A program made the translations under genes and the position numbers. DNA of 64,000 bases from NCBI GenBank assembly GCA_017649895.1, contig JAGCFW010000008.1, positions 1 to 64,000 of the forward strand. The letters run 5' to 3'. This document shows positions 9,076 to 17,795 of this stretch, piece after piece. Under the pieces are notes generated by a model, which did not search any database, was not told the DNA's origin, and was given only the letters and a program-made list of their open reading frames with translations. This stretch comes from Alphaproteobacteria bacterium (GTDB lineage Bacteria > Pseudomonadota > Alphaproteobacteria > UBA3830). Positions within the stretch are counted from its first letter, which is position 1. The number at the start of each line of letters is the position of its first letter.

Positions 9076-12000
9076 CTATTTTGCAGAGAATTCTAGCAAA
9101 TTATCTTTCTGTTTTTCCTGATCTAATGCCTCCAGAAAAAATTCTATATACGCATTCGGATCTTTATTGTTGTTTAGCAAAAATCTTATGATGTTGTGAG
9201 TTTGATCATGTATTTCAGAAAAATCTGAAGAGCTTTCTCCCGTGATGTCGTCATTATACGGATTTTTTCCTTTATCATTAAAAATATCAGTTACTTTTGT
9301 TTCGTCATCTGATAAGTAACCATTTTTCTTCGATATAATTTCTGTTTTATCATATGATAAAGAATCACTTAACTCGGAATTCTCTTCCATCTCTGTTAGA
9401 TCGTTTTGTAAAGTCTTCTCATTAAATTCCGAATTTTCCGAAACTTTTTCCTCATCATCTGGATTTTCTGGAAAAATAGGATCGTCAAAGGAACACTGGC
9501 TTCTTAAATTGTTTAAAGTACCATATTTCTGTTCAACTTCTGTATAGTGCCCGTATAGGTTATAGATATATGGAAGCTTTTTTCCTTCATAGTTTTCCAT
9601 AGAATACAAGATTCTATCTGAATCGCCTTTGGATATACTATAAGCTCCAGAAAGGTTCCCTGTTTTCATTTCTACCTTTTCACCACTTTCAAGTCGATAT
9701 CCACCTTGTTGCATTTTTTGGGGATATGGATTGCAAGAAAGGTTAAAAATCACTCTTTGAATATCTTTATATACAGAAGGGTTATTTTGTCCCCACCTAT
9801 CAAACTTCTTCTTAAGACCAGCTTTATATAATACCTTATATTTTTGTTTTCGTTCTTCATTTTTAACCGTTGGCTTTTCTTCTGGTTTCTCAACTTGAGA
9901 TGATTGCAAATTATATTTCTCTAGTAATTCATTAATTACCTCATCCTTTGCTTTTCGTGCCCAATCGATTATTATTTGCTTGTCTTTATCTCTAATATTG
10001 ACTTCTTTTTCCAGCAATAATTTCACTATTTCTTTATACTCTGAAGATATTTCTCCATCTCGTGATACTATATAAGATAACGCTGTATCTCCATTTTCAT
10101 CTTCTGCATTAGGATTAGCACCTTCTTTGGCTATCAATTTTTTGATAAATGCCAACTTTACGTCTTTATTATCCCTTTCATTGATTTTTAAGGCCAATAT
10201 TAGAGGAGGTATACTGCCACACTTTATGGTAACATCTGCTTCGCTATCTAGAATCATCTCAGCCATATCCCAAATGTGATTCTTGATTGCAAAAAACATC
10301 TCTTCAGATTTTTCTTTCGGAGAAAGGTGTTTTAACAACAACTCCATCACTTTTTTGCGATTTTCAAGCGTTTTTTTCTTTTGGTCTACTTTGAGTTTAG
10401 AGAAATTATTTGGCTTAAACATAGCTAATTCCAAAGAGTTTTTCCCTTCACCATTTCGCTCTAAAATATATCCGGAGGAATTTCCTATTTTGTTCAAAAT
10501 ACCTTCTACTATCGTCGGATATTTATACTTAGCTGCATACATTAACGCTGAATTTCCAGCTTCATCTTTGCGCGTTAAATCTATTTCATTCTGTGTTAAC
10601 AAAAACTGTGCTGTGTCGAATTTCTTTTCAGCTAACGCGGAAACTATCGGTGTACGACCATACTCGTTTATTTCATTAATAAGTCCCGGGGTTTCTTTTA
10701 ACAACTTTTTTATCTGATCAAGACTATCCTCACTTATACTCGTGAAAATGCTGTTTTTCGTTTTTTTATATACCTCAGCGCTCGATGAGCGTTCATTATT
10801 TTGTTTCCGGTTTTCTTGCTTATTTCCTTTTTTATCAGAAGAATTTGTTCCCGACATTTTTTTTGTCGGTATTGATTGTTGTTGTTTTTCATTTTGCAAT
10901 TCTTTTTGCAATTCTTTAATATTATTTATAGTTGGTTTTTTTCTAGGATTTGATCCTTTTTTTGCTGCGTTTACAATTCGATCGATTTCTAGATCTTTTT
11001 TTGCCAAAGCTAAGATGGTTTTATCAATTTTAGCTCCTCTCTCCAACAGAAGCTTTACTAGATTCTTGTTTTTTATGTAACACGCGATATACAGGGGAAT
11101 ATTCCCATTGTTATTTTTTATATTAACATCTACAACATAATTACCTTCTGCATCTTTTAGATTTATCAGCAATTCCACTATATCTTTGCATTTTCCGTCC
11201 ATACATGCTAAATGCAGGGAAGTATTCCCATCTTTATTTTTTTCATTAACATCTACAACATAGTTACCTGCCTCATCTTTTAGATTTATCAGCAATTCCA
11301 CTATATCTTTGCGTTCTCCTCTTAGACACGCGATATGCAGGGGAGCATTCCCATTGTTATTTTTTTCGTTAAAATTTACAACATAGTTACCTGCCTCATC
11401 TTTTAGATTTATCAGCAATTCCACTATATCTTTGCATTCTTTGCTTGCACACGCGTAATGCAGAGGAGTATACCTATTTTTATTTTTTTCATTAACATCT
11501 ACAACATAGTTACCTGCCTCATCTTTTAGATTTATCAGCAATTCCACCATATCTTTGCGTTCTCCTTTTAAACACGCTAAATGCAGGAGAGTATTCCCAT
11601 CTTTATTTTTTACATTAACATTTACACCTTCCTGTTTCAGCAGAAACAGTACTATATCCATATGGTCATAGTTTAATGCTGCAAATATTAAAGATCCGCC
11701 ATTCTCGTTAATAATCTCTGCAATATTATCTTTATCTAGACCTTCCATTGATTCTTTTATCAAATCTAATCGTTTCTTATCGGAATTTTCAAGTATTGTT
11801 TCCTCTTCAATTATTATATTTTCTAATTCCCTGTATTTGATCATTTTTGTAACCATTTTGTACACTAATTCAAACGATTCTGGAATTTGTTTTTTCAATT
11901 TATTAAAATCTTTTATATCCTGTTCGCACTGTTCTTTAAACGATTTCAGACCGTCAATTGAAGGCGATTGGTTCAATGTTTTGGACACTTTTATAATCTG

Positions 12001-12264
12001 ATAAAATAGTTTACACTTTTTTTTTGCCAGTTCATCCAATTCAGACTCACATTCCTCTGGCTCTTTAGCAGGTACTTCACTTAACTGTTTATTGTGTGGA
12101 TCCATGATCTGATTTGTAGATTCTTTGCTGTCATTTAATTGTGAATCGGATACAGTTACCAACCTTTTGTTGTTACTCTTGTTTGATTGCTGCTGTAGAT
12201 TATTCATTCCCAATACGTTTGCTGTTATTACCGCTAAATTAGCTACTAATAGAGATTTTTTCAT
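9076..12264 (-). CDS. Exported ankyrin protein with YoeB-like toxin domain
   Basis: A 1062-aa protein that starts with a Sec-type signal (MKKSLLVANLAVITANVLG) after a clear AAAGGAG site. It has a helical region (about 30-180), a first ankyrin block (about 185-430) with nearly identical 41-residue repeats, a linker, and a second ankyrin block (about 525-790). Next comes a stretch of about 100 residues (about 807-906) that looks like a RelE/YoeB-family RNase toxin: KYKVLYKAGLKKKFDRWGQN, then NLSGAYS, SDRILYSM and LYGHY, matching YoeB's conserved Arg and terminal His-Tyr. An acidic, low-complexity tail ends the protein. It sits between rpiB and a displaced rpiB tail. Likely a secreted effector; the toxin-domain call is from motif reading only. 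Confidence 0.8.
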   Translation of the reverse strand: MKKSLLVANLAVITANVLGMNNLQQQSNKSNNKRLVTVSDSQLNDSKESTNQIMDPHNKQLSEVPAKEPEECESELDELAKKKCKLFYQIIKVSKTLNQSPSIDGLKSFKEQCEQDIKDFNKLKKQIPESFELVYKMVTKMIKYRELENIIIEEETILENSDKKRLDLIKESMEGLDKDNIAEIINENGGSLIFAALNYDHMDIVLFLLKQEGVNVNVKNKDGNTLLHLACLKGERKDMVELLINLKDEAGNYVVDVNEKNKNRYTPLHYACASKECKDIVELLINLKDEAGNYVVNFNEKNNNGNAPLHIACLRGERKDIVELLINLKDEAGNYVVDVNEKNKDGNTSLHLACMDGKCKDIVELLINLKDAEGNYVVDVNIKNNNGNIPLYIACYIKNKNLVKLLLERGAKIDKTILALAKKDLEIDRIVNAAKKGSNPRKKPTINNIKELQKELQNEKQQQSIPTKKMSGTNSSDKKGNKQENRKQNNERSSSAEVYKKTKNSIFTSISEDSLDQIKKLLKETPGLINEINEYGRTPIVSALAEKKFDTAQFLLTQNEIDLTRKDEAGNSALMYAAKYKYPTIVEGILNKIGNSSGYILERNGEGKNSLELAMFKPNNFSKLKVDQKKKTLENRKKVMELLLKHLSPKEKSEEMFFAIKNHIWDMAEMILDSEADVTIKCGSIPPLILALKINERDNKDVKLAFIKKLIAKEGANPNAEDENGDTALSYIVSRDGEISSEYKEIVKLLLEKEVNIRDKDKQIIIDWARKAKDEVINELLEKYNLQSSQVEKPEEKPTVKNEERKQKYKVLYKAGLKKKFDRWGQNNPSVYKDIQRVIFNLSCNPYPQKMQQGGYRLESGEKVEMKTGNLSGAYSISKGDSDRILYSMENYEGKKLPYIYNLYGHYTEVEQKYGTLNNLRSQCSFDDPIFPENPDDEEKVSENSEFNEKTLQNDLTEMEENSELSDSLSYDKTEIISKKNGYLSDDETKVTDIFNDKGKNPYNDDITGESSSDFSEIHDQTHNIIRFLLNNNKDPNAYIEFFLEALDQEKQKDNLLEFSAK
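11161..11650 (-). repeat. Near-identical 123-bp ankyrin repeat array
   Basis: The segment starting ATTTATCAGCAATTCCAC on the plus strand recurs at 11161, 11284, 11407 and 11530, an exact 123-bp period (41 codons). Units code the ankyrin core NTLLHLACLKGERKD plus an 8-residue extension over the usual 33. The near identity of units points to recent tandem duplication. Confidence 0.9.
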
Positions 12265-12296
12265 TTTTTTACTCCTTTGTAATATCTCTGATTATC

Positions 12297-12325
12297 TATA
12301 TAAGGGATTTTTTCTTAATTTTCAA
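12297..12325 (-). promoter_or_regulatory. Promoter of the 9076-12264 ankyrin gene
   Basis: On the minus strand TTGAAA (12320-12325), 17 bases, TATATA (12297-12302), about 33 bp before the start codon. The layout TTTTATATTGAAAATT...CCCTTATATA resembles the promoters of the ankyrin genes at 14934 and 17753. Confidence 0.65.
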
Positions 12326-12416
12326 TATAAAATTTGACATTTTTAAAAAAAATTTTTATACAAAAATAAAAATTGAGAAACTCAATCTAGCTGAAAGGTT
12401 ATGAATTTTACAAACA

Positions 12417-12836
12417 TCAAACGTTAATTAAATCTAATCTGCGCTGGTGACGGCCGCCCTCGAAATCGGTGGATAAGAATTTTTCCACGCAGTTTTTGGC
12501 GATTTCGGGAGAAATAATTCTTGCTCCCAGCACTAATACGTTTGCATCGTTGTGCTGACGGGTGAGCTTAGCCATTTCTTCATTGAAGCACAGTGCCGCT
12601 CGGACGTTTTTGAATCTATTTGCCGCAATCGACATACCAATTCCCGTCCCGCAGATCAAAATGCCCTTGTCTCCTTCTTTTAAATGACCGACTAATTTTT
12701 TCGCAAATACGGGATAATCGCAAGATTCAGCGCTATGGGTTCCCAAATCTAAAAGATTGAATTGGGTTTGCAGATATTCCTTCAACTCAAAACCAGCGTG
12801 ATCAGATGCTATAAAAATGCTCAAACTTCTCTCCAA
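12417..12836 (-). CDS. rpiB: Ribose-5-phosphate isomerase B
   Basis: A 139-aa RpiB/LacAB-family isomerase interconverting ribose-5-phosphate and ribulose-5-phosphate (pentose phosphate pathway). Seen: IASDHAGFELK at the N-terminus, DLGTHSAESCDYP, the active-site loop GILICGTGIGMSIAANR, RAALCFNEEMAKLTRQHNDANVLVLGAR, and the FEGGRHQRRLDLI end. Divergently placed from uvrD with an 80-bp gap. Its last 57 codon-bearing bases and the following 8 bases have a second copy at 8961-9025. Confidence 0.95.
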   Translation of the reverse strand: MERSLSIFIASDHAGFELKEYLQTQFNLLDLGTHSAESCDYPVFAKKLVGHLKEGDKGILICGTGIGMSIAANRFKNVRAALCFNEEMAKLTRQHNDANVLVLGARIISPEIAKNCVEKFLSTDFEGGRHQRRLDLINV

Positions 12837-12914
12837 AATGTCCCGATATCATACTACAACTTCGTCAAGGGAAATGATACACTTAAGCGCAAAGTCAATT
12901 TTAGAGTTACAATC

Positions 12915-14831
12915 ATGCAGGTGAACGCCTTGAACAATTTAGATGAGATCAATGAGCAGCTGTTAAATTCGCTGAATCCGGAGCAGCACGAAGCGGTGAT
13001 TTCTTTGGATCGCCCCCTGCTGGTGCTGTCGGGAGCGGGTACGGGCAAGACGAAAGTTCTAACGACGAAAATCGCCTACATGATAGAGAATGGATATGCT
13101 TTTCCGTCGCAAATTTTGGCGGTAACCTTCAGCAATAGAGCGGCACGAGAAATGAAAGAGCGTTTGTTCGGACTAACTTCGGGAGCAGACGGCGTTTGGC
13201 TCGGCACTTTTCATTCCGTTTGTGCTAGAATTCTACGAAGACATGCTGATTTGCTCGGCATGAGCCAGGATTTCACAATCATCGACGCAGACGATCAAAC
13301 AAAATTGGTAAGGCAGATCGCAAAAGAATTGAACCTCGAAAAGAAATCAGTCAACGGAATCGTAAACCGCATCAGTCTGTGGAAGGACAAGGGTTACAGA
13401 TACGACGATTCACGCATCGATCGAGGAATGATGGAAGCTCAGGTTTACAAAATTTATCAGGAAAGACTGGAATGCTACGATTCGATGGATTTCGGTGACC
13501 TTTTGCTTAATGTGATCAGGATTTTCAAGAATTTCCCGGACGTATTACGTCATTATCGTGATCAATTCAAATACATTTTGGTCGATGAGTATCAAGATAC
13601 GAACATGGCGCAATATATTTGGCTGCGACTGCTTTCTCCGCTTGGAGAGGGGTTGTGCTGTGTCGGTGATGACGATCAATCTATATATAGTTGGCGCGGA
13701 GCTGAAGTTGGCAATATCTTGCGATTCGAAAAGGATTTCATCAATGCGAAAATCGTTCGACTGGAAAGAAACTATCGCTCCGGCGGGTATATTTTAGGAG
13801 CGGCATCCAGCTTAATTTCAAACAATCAAGGCCGTTTGGGAAAGAAAATTTGGACGGAAGACGGCGTCGGCGAAAAAGTAAAAATCAAAAGATTGTACAA
13901 TGGATTTGATGAGGCACGGTTCGTCGCAGACCAAATTGAAAATCTGAAAAGATTCGAAAACGACGACTACGGAGCGATGGCGGTACTGGTGCGCGCGGGG
14001 TATCAAACACGAGAATTCGAAGATCGTTTCATCGCCTACGGAATCCCGTATAAGGTTGTCGGCGGGCTGAAATTTTACGATCGTCAGGAGATCAAAGACA
14101 TCGTCGCCTATATGAGATTGGTTTACCAACCGAATGACAGCTTGGCTTTCGAGCGAGTTATCAATACTCCGAAAAGAGGCATTGGAGCATCGGCTGTTTC
14201 CAAATTTTACGAATATTCGAGAGATCACAATGTTTCATTGTTCCAAGCTGCAAAAGACATGGCACGCGAAAATCTTCTGCGTCCGAGTGTGAAAACGGCG
14301 GTTGAAAGCTTCACGAGATTAATTGAATCGGTAACCGAAAGAAAAGACGCGAATCCGTCCGAAATCGCAAAGTTCATCATCAATGAGACGGGATATTTGC
14401 AGATGCTGAGCCAAGAGAAAACAACGGAAGCGGAGGGACGAATCGAGAACCTGAAGGAGTTGACCACGGCGCTAGAAGATTTCCCGGATTTGCCGACTTT
14501 CATGGAGCACGTCAGTTTGGTGATGGATTCCCCGCGGAATGTATCCGAAGATCTGGTTTCCATCATGACTTTGCACAGTGCAAAGGGTTTGGAATTCGAA
14601 GATGTATTTCTGGCAGGCTGGGAAGAAGGCGTTTTCCCTCACAATTTGTGTTTGCAGGAGGACAATCTAGAGGAGGAGCGTCGTTTGGCATATGTCGGCT
14701 TAACCCGCGCGAAAAAACGCGCATTTATCAGCTTTGTGATGAATCGAAGAGTTCACAATCAGTGGCAGAACAATCCTCCGTCGCGATTTTTACGGGAATT
14801 ATCCGAAGAAGACATTGAGATTTTGAGATAA
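12915..14831 (+). CDS. uvrD: UvrD/PcrA-family DNA helicase
   Basis: A 638-aa superfamily 1A 3'-5' helicase acting in excision and mismatch repair and in clearing replication blocks. Seen in order: Q motif LNPEQHEAV, Walker A GAGTGKTKVL, motif Ia TFSNRAAREMKER, motif II VDEYQDTN, motif III GDDDQSIYSWRGA, motif IV LERNYRSG, motif V VSIMTLHSAKGLEFEDVFL, motif VI EERRLAYVGLTRAKKR. Start chosen at ATG 12915 because the longer frame overlaps rpiB. It is shorter than E. coli UvrD (720 aa), lacking much of the C-terminal tail. The last 53 bp are duplicated at 15950-16002. Confidence 0.93.
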   Translation: MQVNALNNLDEINEQLLNSLNPEQHEAVISLDRPLLVLSGAGTGKTKVLTTKIAYMIENGYAFPSQILAVTFSNRAAREMKERLFGLTSGADGVWLGTFHSVCARILRRHADLLGMSQDFTIIDADDQTKLVRQIAKELNLEKKSVNGIVNRISLWKDKGYRYDDSRIDRGMMEAQVYKIYQERLECYDSMDFGDLLLNVIRIFKNFPDVLRHYRDQFKYILVDEYQDTNMAQYIWLRLLSPLGEGLCCVGDDDQSIYSWRGAEVGNILRFEKDFINAKIVRLERNYRSGGYILGAASSLISNNQGRLGKKIWTEDGVGEKVKIKRLYNGFDEARFVADQIENLKRFENDDYGAMAVLVRAGYQTREFEDRFIAYGIPYKVVGGLKFYDRQEIKDIVAYMRLVYQPNDSLAFERVINTPKRGIGASAVSKFYEYSRDHNVSLFQAAKDMARENLLRPSVKTAVESFTRLIESVTERKDANPSEIAKFIINETGYLQMLSQEKTTEAEGRIENLKELTTALEDFPDLPTFMEHVSLVMDSPRNVSEDLVSIMTLHSAKGLEFEDVFLAGWEEGVFPHNLCLQEDNLEEERRLAYVGLTRAKKRAFISFVMNRRVHNQWQNNPPSRFLRELSEEDIEILR

Positions 14832-14933
14832 CAGAGAAACGCGTGCATTCCCAAATCTCGCATCAGAAAATGTGCGCAGATACCCGGCGGCTCCTTTGTT
14901 TTTTCAGTGTTCTACTTTGTAGTGAGCTTGCCT

Positions 14934-15830
14934 TTACTTGGAAGAATTGACAGAATTAAACCATTCTCGAACAAGATTCTCTACATAAGTTCCCGAGCCT
15001 TTAAGTTTATCTGAACTTTCGTTATACCGATTCACAAGTTTTTTCAATCCATCAAGCATTTTCTGCTTTTCCTCATCGCTGAGCTCCACCACTTCACAGA
15101 TTATCTTTGTGTATTCTTTTAATCGAGTATCTTTCATCACTATAAAGTCCCAAAATTTAAACCTATCATCAAGGTTAAGTCCCTTGTCTTCTGTTGACAT
15201 ATTCCCCCAACGGATTTTTGCCAACCTCTCCACATCTTCCTGCACAATCTTACGCAAATCCGGCCGAGATAACACCCCCTCTCCTGAGCTGAGAATATCT
15301 ATATACCCCTTCATTTCAGCCCAGTCCTGCGCAGTATTTCCGTCTTTGTTTTTCAAATTAAGATTTACATCTGCATTTTGGAGCAACAAATTTGCTATTT
15401 CATTATTATTGCCTTCGCGTATTGCCCACATCAACGGCGTATTTCCGTCTTCATCCTGAGCATTAATGTTTGTTTTTATTCGTATCCATATTCGTCGACA
15501 TAAATTATTTTTTAAATCCCTATAGTTATTAGACCTTGATACTATGTCATTTATTTCACCAACATTTATTTCCAAAAACTTTTTTACAGTTTCAACGTCA
15601 TTCTTCTTTACTGATTCTAAAAATTTAAAATCACATTTTGACCAAGGAACCTGTTCCTTCTCTTTTTCCTTCTCTTTTATATCCGTCTTTTGAACTTTGC
15701 CTTCCTTCACGATGGCGAAAGAACCCAAGTAACCTGCATACATTGGATCATCTCGCATCCCCAAAACGCCTGATGCAGCCAACACAAAACCCGAAACTAA
15801 AAAGCATTTTTTCATTTTTTGTCTTTTCAT
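14934..15830 (-). CDS. Exported protein with two ankyrin repeats
   Basis: A 298-aa protein with signal peptide (KKCFLVSGFVLAASGVLG), a Lys/Glu-rich linker, and two ankyrin repeats (about 115-180: DEDGNTPLMWAIREGNNNEIANLLL and KDGNTAQDWAEMKG). The C-terminal domain of about 110 residues is helical and I do not recognise it. It lies tail-to-tail with uvrD, between the uvrD end and a displaced copy of that end. A TTGAAA-N16-TATATA promoter precedes it. Likely a secreted host-interaction protein. Confidence 0.78.
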   Translation of the reverse strand: MKRQKMKKCFLVSGFVLAASGVLGMRDDPMYAGYLGSFAIVKEGKVQKTDIKEKEKEKEQVPWSKCDFKFLESVKKNDVETVKKFLEINVGEINDIVSRSNNYRDLKNNLCRRIWIRIKTNINAQDEDGNTPLMWAIREGNNNEIANLLLQNADVNLNLKNKDGNTAQDWAEMKGYIDILSSGEGVLSRPDLRKIVQEDVERLAKIRWGNMSTEDKGLNLDDRFKFWDFIVMKDTRLKEYTKIICEVVELSDEEKQKMLDGLKKLVNRYNESSDKLKGSGTYVENLVREWFNSVNSSK

Positions 15831-15848
15831 TGCTATTCTCTAATTCTA

Positions 15849-15876
15849 TATATAACGCCTTTTTCAGATTTTTCAA
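15849..15876 (-). promoter_or_regulatory. Promoter of the 14934-15830 ankyrin gene
   Basis: On the minus strand TTGAAA (15871-15876), 16 bases, TATATA (15849-15854). The flanking CTTTTATG-TTGAAAAATC resembles the promoter of the 9076-12264 ankyrin gene. Confidence 0.6.
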
Positions 15877-15949
15877 CATAAAAGAAAATATTTTTGAAAA
15901 AATGTAAAAATAGCCTTTCGTCATAGTTTTGTGCGAATTATCAAAAAAA

Positions 15950-16002
15950 CGTCAAGATTTTTACGTAAGCTGCCACAAGAAGACATTGAGATTTTGAGGT
16001 AA
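15950..16002 (+). pseudogene. Orphan copy of the uvrD 3' end
   Basis: 53 bp aligning without gaps to 14779-14831, the true end of uvrD, with 11 differences. It reads TSRFLRKLPQEDIEILR then TAA, against PSRFLRELSEEDIEILR in the intact gene. Twenty-two consecutive bases (15977-15998) are identical. No further uvrD sequence precedes it. The 14934-15830 ankyrin gene lies between the two copies. Confidence 0.9.
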
Positions 16003-16096
16003 GCGGTTTTCATTGAAAATGTTCAGTGCACGAAATCCAGCACGGACAAATGTCTCTATCTACTAGATAAAGTAAATATTCTCAAATGATAACTAT

Positions 16097-16870
16097 TTAT
16101 TGAGCATTAACCAGACGTACTCTATTGTTAACTAATACTCTTCCAAGCGCAAAAACAATATCGACACATTTGCCAGTACTACTCTCAGAATAACCTTGTC
16201 TGACTAAAAAATCAGTTATAACAGGTTTCGCCAGATTCTTCGTAATAGCGACAGGATCTCCGTCAAACAATAATATGTCCGACACTGCAAATAATTTTCC
16301 TCCAAGTCCTTGAATAGCTCTAACATATTCGTTTACTTCTTGCGCCGAGTAGCCTTGCTGTATCAGATAGGTGGTTAAAATTTCCCCCACATCGGGATTT
16401 TTAATTATACCAAATGTCGATTTAATTAATTTTCCTCCAACTCCTCGGAACAACTTTTGTCCCAGAGTTAATCCAAAATATCTACTAGCGACTCCTACTC
16501 CGATTTTCGCGGCATTTTTCGCGTACTTTACAATGTAAGGATGACTTTGTCCCCAATTGCTGAGTTGACTATCGACTGCCACAACTTTGTCGAAACAAGC
16601 CTTAGTCAAGCTTCCCTGTGGAAAAAGATGCTTTCCTTCCCCCTGAGACATCGCTAGCGAAACTTCATTTGTTGACGGACATTCCGATGACGGTTCCGGC
16701 AATATTTCCCACGAATCGGTAATCGCCGATCTTTTCATAGATTGTCCGCATTGTTTTATGTTCTGAAAATTTGCGCTGTAGCGATTCTGCCCGACCTCAT
16801 TGAGACCACACATCCCACACGCGCTCATCACCGTGATCATCAAATTTACCGAAATCACTATTTTTTTCAT
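16097..16870 (-). CDS. Exported protein, unknown
   Basis: A 257-aa protein I do not recognise. A GGGAGG site precedes the ATG. The N-terminus is a lipoprotein- or Sec-like signal (KKIVISVNLMITVMSACGMC). Residues about 120-165 are glycine-rich and amphipathic (KIGVGVASRYFGLTLGQKLFRGVGGKLI). The second half contains two related segments, LTTYLIQQGYSAQEVNEYVRAIQGLGGKLF and ITDFLVRQGYSESSTGKCVDIVFALGRVL, an internal repeat of about 60-65 residues. Its upstream region shares a short motif with that of the 327-3332 gene. Probably a secreted or surface protein. Confidence 0.65.
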   Translation of the reverse strand: MKKIVISVNLMITVMSACGMCGLNEVGQNRYSANFQNIKQCGQSMKRSAITDSWEILPEPSSECPSTNEVSLAMSQGEGKHLFPQGSLTKACFDKVVAVDSQLSNWGQSHPYIVKYAKNAAKIGVGVASRYFGLTLGQKLFRGVGGKLIKSTFGIIKNPDVGEILTTYLIQQGYSAQEVNEYVRAIQGLGGKLFAVSDILLFDGDPVAITKNLAKPVITDFLVRQGYSESSTGKCVDIVFALGRVLVNNRVRLVNAQ

Positions 16871-17036
16871 CTTTCTATCCTCCCACTTTAATGCACACGG
16901 ATCTCTTCAATTTTCGGTACAAAACTACAAGAACTATCTGAGTAGATGTATATCATATACAAAATTGACATTCAATTGCCTTCTTATCTTTTTTTTGATA
17001 ATTTTTGATATATAAGAAAGGTGATTAACTTTTGCT

Positions 17037-17795
17037 ATGAAAAATATTTCCGACCAGTTAGACACAAATATTTTGGAAAAATTAACTTATCTTCCAAGAT
17101 GTATGAGAATGAATGTATTGCAAAACAAGAACTCAGTTCTCGTGAACACAGGAATTCCGTGCGATATGTTCAACGTGGCATGTTTGACAGATTCTGGCAC
17201 CGATTTGGAATATATTGCAAATTCTTTTCATGGCCTTCCGTTTGCATTGTGGGTTGGATTTGGAAATAATCATGAAAAACAAAAAATTGAAAAATTCGGA
17301 CTTCAAAACCCCGAAATTGAATCGGGAATGTATGCGGATATAACAAAGATGAGCAAGATTTCAGATTGCAAAATTTTACATATATCTCAAGTCACGGATT
17401 TGATTTCATTACGAGATTTTGTTGAGGTTTACAAAAAGCTGCTGCCCACAGACGCAAAAGCGATAGAGCAATTTTATTTGTCCGCATCCCCGTTTATTTT
17501 GAAAAAAACCAGTCCACTCAAATTGTTTGTCGGGTACGTTAATCAGCAGCCTGCAGCCACCGGAGCATTGTTCCTGCATGCAGACGTCGCCGGAGTGTGG
17601 GACGTCACAACTCTGCCCGACTTCAGAAATATGGGAATCGCGACAAATATGGTCCGTTACTCGCTTTTTTATGCACATGACATGCATGGATATCGAACGG
17701 GAGTTCTGACAGCGACAAAATCCGGAGAAAAAGTTTATCGAAAACTCGGATTTCAAAAACTCAAAGAATTTTTTGTTTTTAATGTTTCGGAATAA
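17037..17795 (+). CDS. GNAT-family N-acetyltransferase
   Basis: A 252-aa protein with a C-terminal GNAT fold that would transfer an acetyl group from acetyl-CoA; the substrate is unknown. Seen: VGYVNQQPAATGALFLHADVAGVWDVTTLPDFRNMGIATNMV (motif A with an R/Q-x-x-G-x-G/A variant, RNMGIA) and the C-terminal GYRTGVLTATKSGEKVYRKLGFQKL. The N-terminal half is of the type found in extended GNAT proteins. The 3' end overlaps the antisense 3' end of the 17753-19156 ankyrin gene by 43 nt. Confidence 0.85.
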   Translation: MKNISDQLDTNILEKLTYLPRCMRMNVLQNKNSVLVNTGIPCDMFNVACLTDSGTDLEYIANSFHGLPFALWVGFGNNHEKQKIEKFGLQNPEIESGMYADITKMSKISDCKILHISQVTDLISLRDFVEVYKKLLPTDAKAIEQFYLSASPFILKKTSPLKLFVGYVNQQPAATGALFLHADVAGVWDVTTLPDFRNMGIATNMVRYSLFYAHDMHGYRTGVLTATKSGEKVYRKLGFQKLKEFFVFNVSE

